In this document: piece by piece, positions 25,191 through 34,047 of the stretch
How the letters are laid out: every line of letters begins with the position of its first letter
Numbering within the stretch: the first letter of the stretch is position 1
Origin: Xinfangfangia pollutisoli
GTDB taxonomy: Bacteria > Pseudomonadota > Alphaproteobacteria > Rhodobacterales > Rhodobacteraceae
Length of the DNA stretch: 64,000 bases
Assembly (NCBI RefSeq): GCF_020179405.1
Contig: NZ_JAICBZ010000003.1
Location: forward strand, 62,001-126,000
Direction of reading: 5' to 3'
Translations under genes and position numbers: made by a program
The notes under the pieces: model-generated
Database searches by the model: none
Seen by the model: only the letters and a program-made list of their open reading frames with translations
Told to the model about the DNA's origin: nothing

Positions 25191-25649
25191 ATGTCGATCG
25201 AATCCCGCCTTGAACAGCTTGGCGTCACCCTGCCCGCCGCCCCGGCCCCGGCGGCGAATTACGTGCCCTTCGTCATCACCGGCAATCTGGTGCATATCTC
25301 GGGCCAGATCAGCCAGAATGCCGATGGGCTGATCAAGGGCAAGCTGGGCGTCGATGTCACGGTCGAGCAGGGCGCCGAAGCGGCGAAATGCTGCGCACTG
25401 TCGCTGCTGGCGCAGCTGAAGGCGGCCTGCGGCGGCGATCTGTCGCGCGTGGTGCGGGCGGTCAAGCTGACCGGCTTCGTCAACTCGGCCCCCGATTTCA
25501 CCGACCAGCCCAAGGTGATCAACGGCGCCTCGGATTTCCTGGTCGCCGCCCTGGGCGATGCCGGCCGCCATGCCCGCTCGGCCGTCTCGGCCGGATCGCT
25601 GCCGCTGGGCGTCGCGGTTGAAATCGACGCGATCTTCGAAATCCGCTGA
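25191..25649 (+). CDS. RidA/YjgF/TdcF-family enamine deaminase-like protein
   Basis: A 152-aa trimeric Rid protein; family members hydrolyse reactive imines/enamines made by PLP enzymes. Visible features are LVHISGQISQNADG, LKAACGGDLSRVVRAVKLTGFVNS and the C-terminal LPLGVAVEIDAIFEI. The canonical Arg of active RidA (in the C-terminal ARSAVxxxxLP block) is present in HARSAVSAGSLPLG. The ATG at 25191 follows AGGAG closely. The phosphodiesterase gene starts 9 bases after it, so they form an operon. The exact substrate is unknown; it is longer than E. coli RidA (128 aa) and belongs to the RidA-like subgroup of about 150 aa. Confidence 0.88.
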   Translation: MSIESRLEQLGVTLPAAPAPAANYVPFVITGNLVHISGQISQNADGLIKGKLGVDVTVEQGAEAAKCCALSLLAQLKAACGGDLSRVVRAVKLTGFVNSAPDFTDQPKVINGASDFLVAALGDAGRHARSAVSAGSLPLGVAVEIDAIFEIR

Positions 25650-25657
25650 GCCCTGCC

Positions 25658-26440
25658 ATGACCGCCCCCCGTCCGGCCCTGCCCGGCGCCTTCCTGCGCC
25701 TTCCCATCGCGCATCGCGCCCTGCATGACCGGGCGGCGGGGCGGATCGAGAATTCCCCTGCCGCGATCCGCGCCGCGATCGCGCATGGCTATGCGATCGA
25801 GATCGACCTGCAATTGTCGAAAGACGGCGTGGCCATGGTGTTCCATGACGACCAGCTTGACCGGCTGACCGCCGAACAGGGGTTTGTCCGCAGCCGCACC
25901 GCGGCCGAACTGGGCCAAATCGCCCTGACCGGCGGGACTGACACGATCCCGAGTTTCGCCGAAGTGCTGGATCTGGTCGCGGGCCGGGTGCCCTTACTGG
26001 TCGAGATCAAGGACCAGTCGCTGATGATGGGCCCGACCGATGGCAGGCTGGAAGCGGCCACGGCCGAAGCGCTGAAGGGCTACAAAGGCGATGTGGCGGT
26101 GATGTCCTTCAACCCCGCCGCGATCCATCACATGGCGCGCCTTGCGCCCGATCTGCCGCGCGGCCTGACCACCGCCGCCTATGATGCGGAAAGCTGGGCA
26201 CCGATGCCCGAGGACATGTGCGCCCATTTCCGCGCCATCCCCGATTACGACGCGACCGGATCAAGCTTCATCAGCCACGAGGCCGCCGATCTGCCCCACC
26301 GCCCGCGCGTGGCCGAGTTGAAAGCCAAAGGTGCTGCGATCCTGTGCTGGACGATCCGTTCCGCGCAGGAAGAGGCCGCGGCGCGGGCGATTGCCGCGAA
26401 TGTGACCTTCGAGGGCTATCTCTCGGCCCTGCCCGCTTGA
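25658..26440 (+). CDS. Glycerophosphodiester phosphodiesterase (UgpQ-like)
   Basis: A 260-aa cytoplasmic hydrolase that turns glycerophosphodiesters into glycerol-3-phosphate and an alcohol. The GDPD barrel begins with AHRALHDRAAGRIENSPAA (catalytic His and Arg), continues with IEIDLQLSKDGVAMVFHDD (metal-binding Glu, Asp and His) and LLVEIKDQ, and ends with ILCWTI. No signal peptide, so it acts inside the cell as UgpQ does. Starts 9 bases after the RidA gene. The UgpABCE transporter is not next to it. Confidence 0.9.
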   Translation: MTAPRPALPGAFLRLPIAHRALHDRAAGRIENSPAAIRAAIAHGYAIEIDLQLSKDGVAMVFHDDQLDRLTAEQGFVRSRTAAELGQIALTGGTDTIPSFAEVLDLVAGRVPLLVEIKDQSLMMGPTDGRLEAATAEALKGYKGDVAVMSFNPAAIHHMARLAPDLPRGLTTAAYDAESWAPMPEDMCAHFRAIPDYDATGSSFISHEAADLPHRPRVAELKAKGAAILCWTIRSAQEEAAARAIAANVTFEGYLSALPA

Positions 26441-26510
26441 CGGCCCGGCGCTTCGCGCCCAGCTTCATCCGGGCTGACGACGCGGCGCGCCGCCCCAGAA
26501 TGCCCGAGAC

Positions 26511-27665
26511 ATGGCCGAGATACAGCTTCACGACAGCCTGACCGAGATCGACGCCCGGGTCTGGGATGCGCTGGCCGCGCCCGAACAGGCGACCGGCCGG
26601 CCGCTGGACCCGTTCACCACCCATCGCTTCCTGGCCGCGCTCGACCGCTCGGGCTCGACCGGGCAAGGCACGGGCTGGCTGCCGAAGCCGCTGATCCTGC
26701 AGGAAAACGGCCAGCCGCTGGCCGCGCTGCCGCTTTATGCCAAGACCCATAGCCAGGGCGAATACATCTTCGATTTCGGCTGGGCCGAGGCGTTCGAGCG
26801 CGCGGGCGGGCGCTACTATCCAAAGCTGCAGGTCGCCGTTCCGTTCACCCCCGCGACCGGCCGCCGCTTTCTGGGCCCGCCCGAGCACCGCGCGGCCCTG
26901 GCCCAGACCGCCATCGGCCTGACCCGCGCCAATGCGCTGTCCTCGCTGCACATCACCTTCTGCACCGCCGACGAGGCCGCGGCGCTGGCCGGCCAGGACG
27001 GGCTGATGCATCGCGTCAGCCAGCAGTTCCACTGGCTGAACCGCGGCTATGCCAGCTTCGACGATTTCCTGGCCGACCTGTCCAGCCGCAAGCGCAAGAT
27101 GATCCGCAAGGAACGCGACACCGCCCGCGCCGCCGGGCTGACGATCCGCGCCCTGACCGGCGACCGGATCGAGCCGCAGCACTGGCAGGCCTTCTGGCGC
27201 TTCTATCAGGACACCGGCAGCCGCAAATGGGGCCGCCCCTATCTGACCCGCGCCGCCTTCACCGCGTTTCATGACACGATGCGCGACGACATGCTGCTGG
27301 TCCTGGCCTTCAACGGCGACCGTCCCGTCGCGGGCGCCCTGAACTTCATCGGCCGCGACACGCTTTACGGCCGCTACTGGGGCGCGGTCGAGGATCATCC
27401 CTGCCTGCATTTCGAACTGTGCTACTATCAGGCCATCGACTGGGCCATCGCCAACGGGCTGCAAAGGGTCGAGGCCGGGGCGCAGGGCGAACACAAGCTG
27501 GCCCGCGGCTATCTGCCCGCGGAAACCCATTCGCTGCACTGGATCGCCGATCCCGGCTTCCGCCGCGCCGTGGCCGATTACCTGGCCCAGGAACGCGCCG
27601 CGGTGGATGAAGAGATCGAAATCCTCACCGCCTATGGCCCGTTCCGGCGCATCGCGCAGGACTAA
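26511..27665 (+). CDS. FemAB/GNAT-like protein (peptidogalycan family)
   Basis: A 384-aa cytoplasmic protein of the alphaproteobacterial FemAB-like family (often called peptidogalycan biosynthesis or DUF482), with two acyltransferase-like lobes. Supporting stretches are AALPLYAKTHSQGEYIFDFGWAE, YYPKLQVAVPFTPATGRRFL, SRKRKMIRKERD, and the second-lobe block GALNFIGRDTLYGRYWGA with FELCYYQAIDWAI and GAQGEHKLARGYLP. The acceptor is unknown, so I do not assign a substrate. It starts 70 bases after the phosphodiesterase gene on the same strand and is followed by the GST gene 72 bases on. Confidence 0.85.
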   Translation: MAEIQLHDSLTEIDARVWDALAAPEQATGRPLDPFTTHRFLAALDRSGSTGQGTGWLPKPLILQENGQPLAALPLYAKTHSQGEYIFDFGWAEAFERAGGRYYPKLQVAVPFTPATGRRFLGPPEHRAALAQTAIGLTRANALSSLHITFCTADEAAALAGQDGLMHRVSQQFHWLNRGYASFDDFLADLSSRKRKMIRKERDTARAAGLTIRALTGDRIEPQHWQAFWRFYQDTGSRKWGRPYLTRAAFTAFHDTMRDDMLLVLAFNGDRPVAGALNFIGRDTLYGRYWGAVEDHPCLHFELCYYQAIDWAIANGLQRVEAGAQGEHKLARGYLPAETHSLHWIADPGFRRAVADYLAQERAAVDEEIEILTAYGPFRRIAQD

Positions 27666-27737
27666 GGCCAAGCGGGGTTTTGCCCGGCGCCCGGCAGGCG
27701 TAGGGTCGCGAAAAACCCTGATGAGGCCTTTGAGTCG

Positions 27738-28346
27738 ATGCTGACCTTCTACACCAACCCGATGTCGCGCGGCCGGATCGCCCGGTTCATGCTGGAAGAG
27801 ATCGGCCAGCCCTATGAAACGGTGTTCCTGGATTTCGGCCCGCAGATGCAGACGCCCGAATACCGCGCGATCAACCCGATGGGCAAAGTGCCGGCGCTGG
27901 TGCATGACGGGCATGTCGTCACCGAAGCGGCGGCGATCTGCACCTATCTGGCGATGACCTTCCCGGAAAAGGGCCTGATGGCCGATGACAAGGCCGCCTT
28001 CTTCCGCTGGATGTTCTTTGGCGCGGGCCCGCTGGAACAAGCGGTCGTCAACAATTCCTTCGGCTGGGTGCCGAAGACCCCGCAGGATTCCGGCCGCACC
28101 GGCTATGGCAGTCTTGACCGGGTCAGCCTCAGCCTGACCCAGCATCTCAGCAAGCACGCCTATTTCGCCGATGACCGTTTCACCGCCGTCGATGTCTATG
28201 TCGGCAGCCAGATCGGCTGGGGCCTGCGCTTCGGAACCCTTCCGGCCAATGACACGTTGACCCGCTACTGGGACCGGATCCGGTCCCGCCCGGCGCTGGC
28301 GGCCGCCAATGCCAAGGATGATGCCGCCCTGCCCCCGAAGGAGTGA
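27738..28346 (+). CDS. Glutathione S-transferase family protein
   Basis: A 202-aa GST with an N-terminal thioredoxin-like domain (LTFYTNPMSRGRIARFMLEE, the Ser being a likely activating residue; MGKVPALV; cis-Pro and EAAAICTYLA) and an alpha-helical C-terminal domain from about residue 85. It probably binds glutathione in the cytoplasm for detoxification; the class cannot be settled by eye. The stop codon shares bases with the ribosome site of phhB (3 bases apart), so the two genes are coupled. Confidence 0.88.
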   Translation: MLTFYTNPMSRGRIARFMLEEIGQPYETVFLDFGPQMQTPEYRAINPMGKVPALVHDGHVVTEAAAICTYLAMTFPEKGLMADDKAAFFRWMFFGAGPLEQAVVNNSFGWVPKTPQDSGRTGYGSLDRVSLSLTQHLSKHAYFADDRFTAVDVYVGSQIGWGLRFGTLPANDTLTRYWDRIRSRPALAAANAKDDAALPPKE

Positions 28347-28348
28347 CC

Positions 28349-28714
28349 ATGCCCGCACCGTCTCTGACGCAAGACGACCGCGCCCGCCTTCTGCCCGCCC
28401 TGGGCGAGACCGGCTGGCAGGCCGTGCCCGACCGTGACGCCATTCGCAAGATCTGGAAGTTCCGCAGCTTTTCCGAAGCCTGGGGCTTCATGTCCCGCAG
28501 CGCCCTGAAGGCCGAGGCGCTGAACCATCACCCGGAATGGACCAATGTCTACAATGTGGTGGATGTGACGCTGTCCACCCATTCGGCCAGTGGCCTGACG
28601 CAGCTGGACATCGACCTTGCCAAGGCGATGGACCGCTTCGCGGGCCCGGCCGAGACGCAAACCGATCACGGCGCGCCGATCGCCTGCCTGTGCGGCCAGC
28701 CCCAGAAGGGCTGA
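28349..28714 (+). CDS. phhB: Pterin-4a-carbinolamine dehydratase (PhhB/PCD family)
   Basis: A 121-aa protein that dehydrates 4a-hydroxytetrahydropterin, recycling the cofactor of aromatic hydroxylases, or a relative with another role. The family motif [ED]-x-x-HH-P-x-W-x-x-x-Y is visible as EALNHHPEWTNVYNVV, followed by VTLSTHSASGLTQLDIDLAKAMD. I use the ATG at 28349, 5 bases after a perfect AAGGAG; a GTG at 28343 would add two residues. No phenylalanine hydroxylase gene lies in the window, so its substrate is uncertain. A bidirectional hairpin follows. Confidence 0.92.
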   Translation: MPAPSLTQDDRARLLPALGETGWQAVPDRDAIRKIWKFRSFSEAWGFMSRSALKAEALNHHPEWTNVYNVVDVTLSTHSASGLTQLDIDLAKAMDRFAGPAETQTDHGAPIACLCGQPQKG

Positions 28715-28723
28715 CCGCCGTTG

Positions 28724-28758
28724 CCCGGCCCCGGGGCTGGATCGCCCCCGGGGCCGGG
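28724..28758. terminator. Perfect 13-base hairpin between convergent phhB and peroxiredoxin genes
   Basis: CCCGGCCCCGGGG (28724-28736) and CCCCGGGGCCGGG (28746-28758) pair fully around a 9-base loop. There is no T-run, so it would act as a stable stem for both converging genes. Confidence 0.65.
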
Positions 28759-28768
28759 TCGCAAGCCG

Positions 28769-29260
28769 TCAGATCTGGCCAAGCAGCGTCTCGCCGCCCG
28801 AAATCTCGCACTGGCCGGCGTTTTCCTCGATGTTCAGCTGTTGCACCACGCCATCCACCGCATAAAGCGCATAGCGCAGCGAGCGGCCATACAGCCCCGC
28901 CTGCGGCCGGTCGAATTCCATCCCGATCGCCTTGGTGAATTCCGAACCCGCATCGCCCAGCATGGTGATGCCCGCCTTGGTGGCGCCCGTCGCCTCGCCC
29001 CAGGCCTTCATCACGAAAGGATCGTTGACCGAGACGCAGACGATCTCGTCCACGCCCTTGGCGCGGAACTTGTCGGCATTGCGGGCAAAGCTGGGCACAT
29101 GGGCGGTGCTGCAGGTGCCGGTATAGGCGCCGGGCAGGCCGAAGATCACAACTTTGCGGCCCTTGGTCAGCGCCGCCATGCTGACGCCTTCCGGCCCCGC
29201 CTCGCCCATGCGCAGCAGCGTGGCATCCGGCAGCGTCGCCCCTTTGGTCAATTTCGTCAT
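28769..29260 (-). CDS. Peroxiredoxin (Prx5 type)
   Basis: A 163-aa thiol peroxidase that reduces hydrogen peroxide and organic peroxides. The peroxidatic Cys50 sits in LPGAYTGTCSTAHVP, close to the family PGAFTPTCS motif with Ala-Tyr-Thr-Gly-Thr in place of Ala-Phe-Thr-Pro-Thr. A resolving Cys may be that in NAGQCEISGG near residue 152. The Prx5 branch fits the length and the VSVNDPFVMKAWGE and KAIGMEFDRPQAGLYG stretches. No glutaredoxin domain is attached. Divergent from the flavoprotein gene at 29338, with a 77-base gap. Confidence 0.93.
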   Translation of the reverse strand: MTKLTKGATLPDATLLRMGEAGPEGVSMAALTKGRKVVIFGLPGAYTGTCSTAHVPSFARNADKFRAKGVDEIVCVSVNDPFVMKAWGEATGATKAGITMLGDAGSEFTKAIGMEFDRPQAGLYGRSLRYALYAVDGVVQQLNIEENAGQCEISGGETLLGQI

Positions 29261-29337
29261 CTTTCCGTCCTCGCGCGTTGAACCTGTCTGCGCTCAGGTT
29301 ATAGGGTCGCGGCCGGACAATGCCAGAGGGGGACGCC

Positions 29338-30537
29338 ATGCGCATCGTGATCGTCGGGGCCGGACAGGCAGGGGCGGCGCTTGCCGCAAAGCTGCGCGCC
29401 CTGGGCCATCAGGGCCCGGTCACCCTGCTGGGCGCGGAGGCCGCCCCGCCCTATCAGCGCCCGCCCTTGTCGAAGGCCTATCTTCTGGGCGAGATGGAGG
29501 AGGAACGGCTTTGGCTGCGCGCGCCGGATTTCTGGGCCGAGCAGGACATCACCCTGAAACTGGGCCAGCCGGTCAGCGGGATCGACCCGGCCGCCAGGAC
29601 CGTGACCGTCGGCGCCGAGACGCTGGCCTATGACGCGCTGGCGCTGACCACCGGCTCGGCGCCCCGCCGCCTGCCCGCCGCGATCGGCGGCGACCTGGAC
29701 GGCGTCTATTGCGTGCGCGGTCTGGCCGATGTCGATGCGATGCGGGCCGAATTCGCCCTGGGCAAGCGCGTGGTGATCGTGGGCGGCGGCTATATCGGGC
29801 TGGAAGCGGCGGCGGTGGCGGCGAAGCTGGGCTTGCAGGCCACGGTCCTGGAAATGGCGCCGCGCATCCTGCAGAGGGTCGCCGCCCCCGAAACCTCGGA
29901 TTACGTGCGCGCCCTGCATCAGCGCCAGGGCGTGACGATCCGCGAGGCGACGGGTCTGACCCGGCTGCTGGGTGACACGCGCGTCACCGGCGTCGCGCTC
30001 AGCGATGGCAGCATGCTGCCGGCCGATTTCGTCATCGTGGGCGTCGGCATCACCCCCAACACCGCGCTTGCCGAAGCGGCGGGGCTGGCGCTCGACAACG
30101 GTATCGCCGTGGACGAGATGGGCCGCACCTCGGACCCGGCGATCTGGTCGGCCGGCGATTGCGCCTCGTTCCCCTATCAGGGCCGCCGCATCCGGCTGGA
30201 ATCGGTCGGCAATGCCATCGACCAGGCCGAGGCGGTGGCGGCCAATATCCTGGGCGCCGGCGCGCCCTATCGGGCAAAGCCCTGGTTCTGGTCGGATCAG
30301 TTCGACCTGAAACTGCAGATCGCCGGGCTGAATGCAGGCTATGACCGGGTGGTCAGCCGCGGCGGCGAAGGCGGGGCGGCGTCGTTCTGGTATTATCAGG
30401 GCGAGAGGCTGCTGGCGGTCGATGCAATGAACGATCCGCGCGCCTATATGGTCGGCAAGCGGCTGATCGAGGCAGGCAAAAGCCCCGCACCCGAGGCGCT
30501 GGCCGCGGCCGAAGACCTGAAGGTGCTGCTGAAATGA
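29338..30537 (+). CDS. FAD/NAD(P)-dependent oxidoreductase (ferredoxin/rubredoxin reductase-like)
   Basis: A 399-aa flavoprotein that passes electrons from NAD(P)H to a ferredoxin or rubredoxin. Motifs: FAD-binding GAGQAGAALAAKLR at the start, PYQRPPLSKAYL, NAD-binding VVGGGYIGLEAAAVAAKLG (about 150-167), WSAGDCASFP, and the C-terminal reductase domain (WSDQFDLKLQIAGL). The ATG at 29338 follows AGAGGGGGA. The partner ferredoxin is not adjacent; the following gene is rsmD, whose start overlaps the stop (ATGA), so at least three genes (this, rsmD, HAD) make one transcript. Confidence 0.9.
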   Translation: MRIVIVGAGQAGAALAAKLRALGHQGPVTLLGAEAAPPYQRPPLSKAYLLGEMEEERLWLRAPDFWAEQDITLKLGQPVSGIDPAARTVTVGAETLAYDALALTTGSAPRRLPAAIGGDLDGVYCVRGLADVDAMRAEFALGKRVVIVGGGYIGLEAAAVAAKLGLQATVLEMAPRILQRVAAPETSDYVRALHQRQGVTIREATGLTRLLGDTRVTGVALSDGSMLPADFVIVGVGITPNTALAEAAGLALDNGIAVDEMGRTSDPAIWSAGDCASFPYQGRRIRLESVGNAIDQAEAVAANILGAGAPYRAKPWFWSDQFDLKLQIAGLNAGYDRVVSRGGEGGAASFWYYQGERLLAVDAMNDPRAYMVGKRLIEAGKSPAPEALAAAEDLKVLLK

Positions 30538-31097
30538 GAATCATCGGCGGCGCCCGCCGCGGCTTGCTGCTGGCCGAGGTCGGCGAAGGCGATCCGGCCG
30601 CGCATCTGCGCCCCACCTCGGACCGGGTGCGCGAGGCGATCTTCAACCTCTTGATCAACGGCGGCTATCCCGATGTGCTGACCGGCGCGCGGGTGCTGGA
30701 TCTGTTCGCCGGCACCGGCGCCTTGGGGCTGGAGGCGCTGTCGCGCGGCGCGGCGCGGGTGGCTTTCGTCGACGATGGCGCCAAGGCGCGGGCGCTGTTG
30801 CGCGCCAATATCGAGAAGATGCAGGCCATGGGCACCACCGATGTCTGGCGCCGCGACGCCACCCGCCTGGGCGAAAATCGCGGCGCGCCCTATGGGCTTG
30901 TGTTTCTGGACCCGCCCTATCACAAGGGCCTGGGCGAAGCCGCCCTGGCCTCGGCCCGGGCCGGCGGCTGGCTGGCCCCCGGCGCGATGGTCGTCTGGGA
31001 AGACGGTGCAGCCCCCGCTCCTCCGGCCGGGTTCGACCCGCTGGACCAACGCAAATATGGCGATACCGTCGTCACCCTGTTGAAAGCCCCTGCATGA
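30534..31097 (+). CDS. rsmD: 16S rRNA (guanine-966 N2) methyltransferase RsmD
   Basis: A 187-aa S-adenosylmethionine-dependent enzyme that methylates G966 of 16S rRNA. The start MRIIGGARRG and LRPTSDRVREAIFN are characteristic, LDLFAGTGALGLEALSRGA is the cofactor site and LVFLDPPYHKG carries the N2-methyltransferase [DN]PPY motif. It overlaps the preceding flavoprotein by 4 bases and the following HAD gene by 4 bases. Confidence 0.95.
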   Translation: MRIIGGARRGLLLAEVGEGDPAAHLRPTSDRVREAIFNLLINGGYPDVLTGARVLDLFAGTGALGLEALSRGAARVAFVDDGAKARALLRANIEKMQAMGTTDVWRRDATRLGENRGAPYGLVFLDPPYHKGLGEAALASARAGGWLAPGAMVVWEDGAAPAPPAGFDPLDQRKYGDTVVTLLKAPA

Positions 31098-31750
31098 CGC
31101 CTCCGCAAGCCGTTCTGTTCGATTGCGACGGGGTGATCGTCGACAGCGAAGGCCCGACGTTCGATCTGCTGATCCAGGATCTTGCCCTGCACGGGCTGCA
31201 CCTGACCCGCCACCAGCTGGAAAGCGACTATATCGGCGGCACGATTGAAAGCGTGGCGCAGAAGGTGCGCGCCGGTGGCACAGCGCTGCCCGAGGATTGG
31301 GTCGCGCGTTTCTATGACCAGATGTATGCCCTGCTGGCCGAAGGCATTGCGCTGGTGCCGGGCGTGGTTCAGGTCTTCGACGCGCTGGATGCGGCAGGCA
31401 TTCCCTATGCGGTCGGCTCGAACGGCACGCCGCACAAGATGCAGATCACCCTGGGCCAGCACGGGCTGATCCCGCGCTTTCGCGCCGTTCTGTCGGGCCA
31501 GGCGATCGGCAAGCCGAAACCCGCGCCCGATCTGTATTTCGCCGCCGCCGCCGCCTGTGGCGCCGACCCGGACCGCTGCGTGGTGATCGAAGACAGCCCC
31601 TCGGGCGCCCGCGCCGCGCTGGCCGCCGGCATCCCCTGCCTTGGCTTCGCGGCCCAGGGCCCCGATGCGCCCCCCGCCCGCCGGCTGACCGCGCTGGGCG
31701 TACCGCTGTTCTCGGGCATGGACGAATTGCCCGGGCTTCTGGGGCTTTAA
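31094..31750 (+). CDS. HAD-superfamily phosphatase (PGMB/Gph-like)
   Basis: A 218-aa haloacid-dehalogenase-like hydrolase. The nucleophile motif reads LFDCDGVIVDSEG (the first Asp of DCDG), motif II is the Ser-Asn stretch AVGSNGTPHK, the motif III Lys lies in GKPKPAPDLY, and motif IV is CVVIEDSPSGARAAL. Cap domain of the phosphoglycolate/beta-phosphoglucomutase type between residues 15 and 80. Substrate unknown; phosphoglycolate or a sugar phosphate are the usual ones. Overlaps rsmD by 4 bases. Confidence 0.9.
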   Translation: MTPPQAVLFDCDGVIVDSEGPTFDLLIQDLALHGLHLTRHQLESDYIGGTIESVAQKVRAGGTALPEDWVARFYDQMYALLAEGIALVPGVVQVFDALDAAGIPYAVGSNGTPHKMQITLGQHGLIPRFRAVLSGQAIGKPKPAPDLYFAAAAACGADPDRCVVIEDSPSGARAALAAGIPCLGFAAQGPDAPPARRLTALGVPLFSGMDELPGLLGL

Positions 31751-31840
31751 CCCCGCCTTCCCCCGCGCAGATCAGATGACGCGGCGTTGCGGATGACTTC
31801 CGCGCCGGCCCACGGCAGGATCGGCGCAAGGGAGAATGCC

Positions 31841-33850
31841 ATGACCAGCCACAGCCACCTTCTGTCCCCGATCACGCTGTCGGGCGTGACCCTGCGCAAC
31901 CGGGCCCTGATGGGGTCGATGCATACCGGGCTGGAGGAAACCGGCGACTGGTCGCGCGTCGCCGCCTTCTATGCCGCGCGCGCCCGCGGCGGGGCCGGGC
32001 TGATCGTCACCGGCGGCATGGCGCCCAATCGCGAAGGCGGCGTCTTTCCCGGCGCGGCGGGGCTGTTCTCGGAAAAGGACATCGCCCATCACCGCCAGGT
32101 CACCGATGCCGTCCATGCCGAAGGCGGCCATATCGCGATGCAGATCCTGCATGCCGGCCGCTATGCCTATTCGCCCGATTGCGTCGCGCCGTCGCCGATC
32201 AAATCGCCGATCTCGCCCTTTCCGCCCCGGGACCTGGACGAAGCAGGGATCGAGAAGCAGATCGCCGATATCGCCACTGCCGCCGCCCGCGCCGTCGAAG
32301 CCGGCTATGACGGGGTCGAGGTCATGGGGTCCGAAGGCTATTTCCTGAACCAGTTCCTGGTGGCCCATACCAACCGCCGCACCGACGCCTGGGGCGGGTC
32401 TTATGAAAACCGCATGCGCCTGCCGGTCGAGGTGGTGCGCCGCGTGCGGGCCGCGCTTGGCCCCGACAAGGTGCTGATCTACCGCATCTCGCTGATCGAC
32501 CTGGTCCCCGACGGATCGACCTGGGACGAGGTGATCACCCTGGCCCGCGCGATCGAGGCCGCCGGGGCCAGCGTCCTGAATACCGGCATCGGCTGGCACG
32601 AGGCGCGGGTGCCCACCATCGCCACGTCGGTGCCGCGCGCGGGCTTTGCCGATCTGACCGCGCGGCTGCGGCCCGAGGTGACGATCCCGGTCATCGCCTC
32701 GAACCGGATCAACGCGCCGGATGTGGCCGAAGACCTGCTGGCGTGCGGCATGGCCGATATGGTGTCGATGGCGCGGCCCTGGCTGGCCGACCCCGATTTT
32801 ATCGCCAAGACCGCGGCGGGCCGCGCCCAGGACATCGCGCCCTGCATCGCCTGCAACCAGGCCTGCCTGGACCACACCTTCTCGGGCAAGCTGACCTCTT
32901 GCCTCGTCAACCCCCGCGCCTGCCATGAAACCGAACTGACCCTTGCCCCGGCCGCGAAGGCGAAGCGCATCGCCGTGGTCGGCGCCGGCCCCGCCGGCAT
33001 GACGGCCGCGATCACCGCGGCGCAGCGCGGCCATGCCGTCACCCTGTTCGAAGCCGCGCCCCGGCCCGGCGGGCAATTGCATCTGGCGGCCTCGATCCCC
33101 GGCAAAGAGGAATTCAAGGGCCTGATCGACTGGTTCACGGGCCAGCTGACCCACCCGAACATCACCCTGCGCCTGGGCGAAGCGGCCAGCGCGGAAAGCC
33201 TGCAAGCCTATGACGAGGTGATCCTGTCGACCGGCGTCACCCCGCGCGACCCGGGCATCCCGGCCGAGCCGGGCGCCCATGTGCTCAGCTATGTCGAGGT
33301 GCTGCAAGGCGCGCCGGTGGGCCCGCGCGTGGCGCTGATCGGGGCGGGCGGGATCGGCTTTGACGTGGCCGAATTCCTGGCCGAAGCCGGGCCCAGCCCG
33401 ACGCTGGACCTGGCGGCCTGGCGCCGCGAATGGGGGGTCACGCCGCCCTGGCTGGCGCGCGGCGGCCTGGCCCGGCCGCAGCCCGAGGCGCCGGCGCGGC
33501 AGATCTGGCTGTTGCAGCGCAAGCCCGAGAAACCGGGCCGCAAGCTGGGCAAGACCACCGGCTGGATCCACCGTGCCACGCTGGCCGCCAAGGGGGTGCA
33601 GATGCTGGGCGGGGTCAGCTATGACCGGATCACCCCCCAAGGCCTGTGGATCACCAGCGGCGACGCGCCCGAACTGCTGCCGGTTGACACGGTCGTTCTC
33701 TGCGCCGGCCAGACCCCGGCCCGAAGCCTGTCCGACCAGCTGGACCGCGCAGGCCTTGCCCATCACCGGATCGGCGGCGCCGATGTCGCGGCGGAACTGG
33801 ATGCCAAACGCGCGATCGACCAGGCGATGCGGCTGGCGGCGGCCATGTAA
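31841..33850 (+). CDS. NADH:flavin oxidoreductase (FadH / 2,4-dienoyl-CoA reductase type)
   Basis: A 669-aa iron-sulfur flavoenzyme with an FMN-binding TIM barrel (about 1-330), a 4Fe-4S cluster with Cys spacing C-x2-C-x3-C-x11-C in CIACNQAC and CL (about 335-355), and a C-terminal FAD/NAD(P) domain starting at VVGAGPAGMTAA (about 380). The length and layout match 2,4-dienoyl-CoA reductase, which removes double bonds of unsaturated fatty acids in beta-oxidation, but trimethylamine dehydrogenase-like enzymes share this plan. The ATG at 31841 is chosen over a start at 31787 that would add 18 unrelated residues. No beta-oxidation genes are adjacent. Confidence 0.9.
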   Translation: MTSHSHLLSPITLSGVTLRNRALMGSMHTGLEETGDWSRVAAFYAARARGGAGLIVTGGMAPNREGGVFPGAAGLFSEKDIAHHRQVTDAVHAEGGHIAMQILHAGRYAYSPDCVAPSPIKSPISPFPPRDLDEAGIEKQIADIATAAARAVEAGYDGVEVMGSEGYFLNQFLVAHTNRRTDAWGGSYENRMRLPVEVVRRVRAALGPDKVLIYRISLIDLVPDGSTWDEVITLARAIEAAGASVLNTGIGWHEARVPTIATSVPRAGFADLTARLRPEVTIPVIASNRINAPDVAEDLLACGMADMVSMARPWLADPDFIAKTAAGRAQDIAPCIACNQACLDHTFSGKLTSCLVNPRACHETELTLAPAAKAKRIAVVGAGPAGMTAAITAAQRGHAVTLFEAAPRPGGQLHLAASIPGKEEFKGLIDWFTGQLTHPNITLRLGEAASAESLQAYDEVILSTGVTPRDPGIPAEPGAHVLSYVEVLQGAPVGPRVALIGAGGIGFDVAEFLAEAGPSPTLDLAAWRREWGVTPPWLARGGLARPQPEAPARQIWLLQRKPEKPGRKLGKTTGWIHRATLAAKGVQMLGGVSYDRITPQGLWITSGDAPELLPVDTVVLCAGQTPARSLSDQLDRAGLAHHRIGGADVAAELDAKRAIDQAMRLAAAM

Positions 33851-33854
33851 GCCT

Positions 33855-33890
33855 CGGGGCAAGCCGCGGGGCAAGACGCGGGGCCCCGGG
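33855..33890 (+). repeat. Tandem GGGGCAAGxCGC units after the FadH-like gene
   Basis: Three units of 11-12 bases (CGGGGCAAGCCG, CGGGGCAAGACG, CGGGGCCCCGGG) sit directly after the stop. No function apparent; they precede an EcfG-like motif. Confidence 0.45.
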
Positions 33891-34047
33891 GAACCTGCAT
33901 CTGCCGCTCAGCGTTTCCTTGCCATCAACGATCCCCGGTATTACCCCGGATAGAACAAAGCCTTGCCGCGGTTCTGCCCGATTCCCCGGGCATTCAGGGC
34001 GGTGACGGCGTATCTGCTGCCGCCATTTTGCTGCCAAGGGGAAGAGA

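Noticed and set aside
26271-28358. 695-codon minus-strand frame opposite the phosphodiesterase, FemAB-like and GST genes
   Set aside because: All three plus-strand genes show family motifs; the mirror frame is repetitive and motif-free.
31772-33874. 700-codon minus-strand frame opposite the FadH-like gene
   Set aside because: The plus-strand protein has clear FMN, Fe-S and FAD motifs; the mirror does not.
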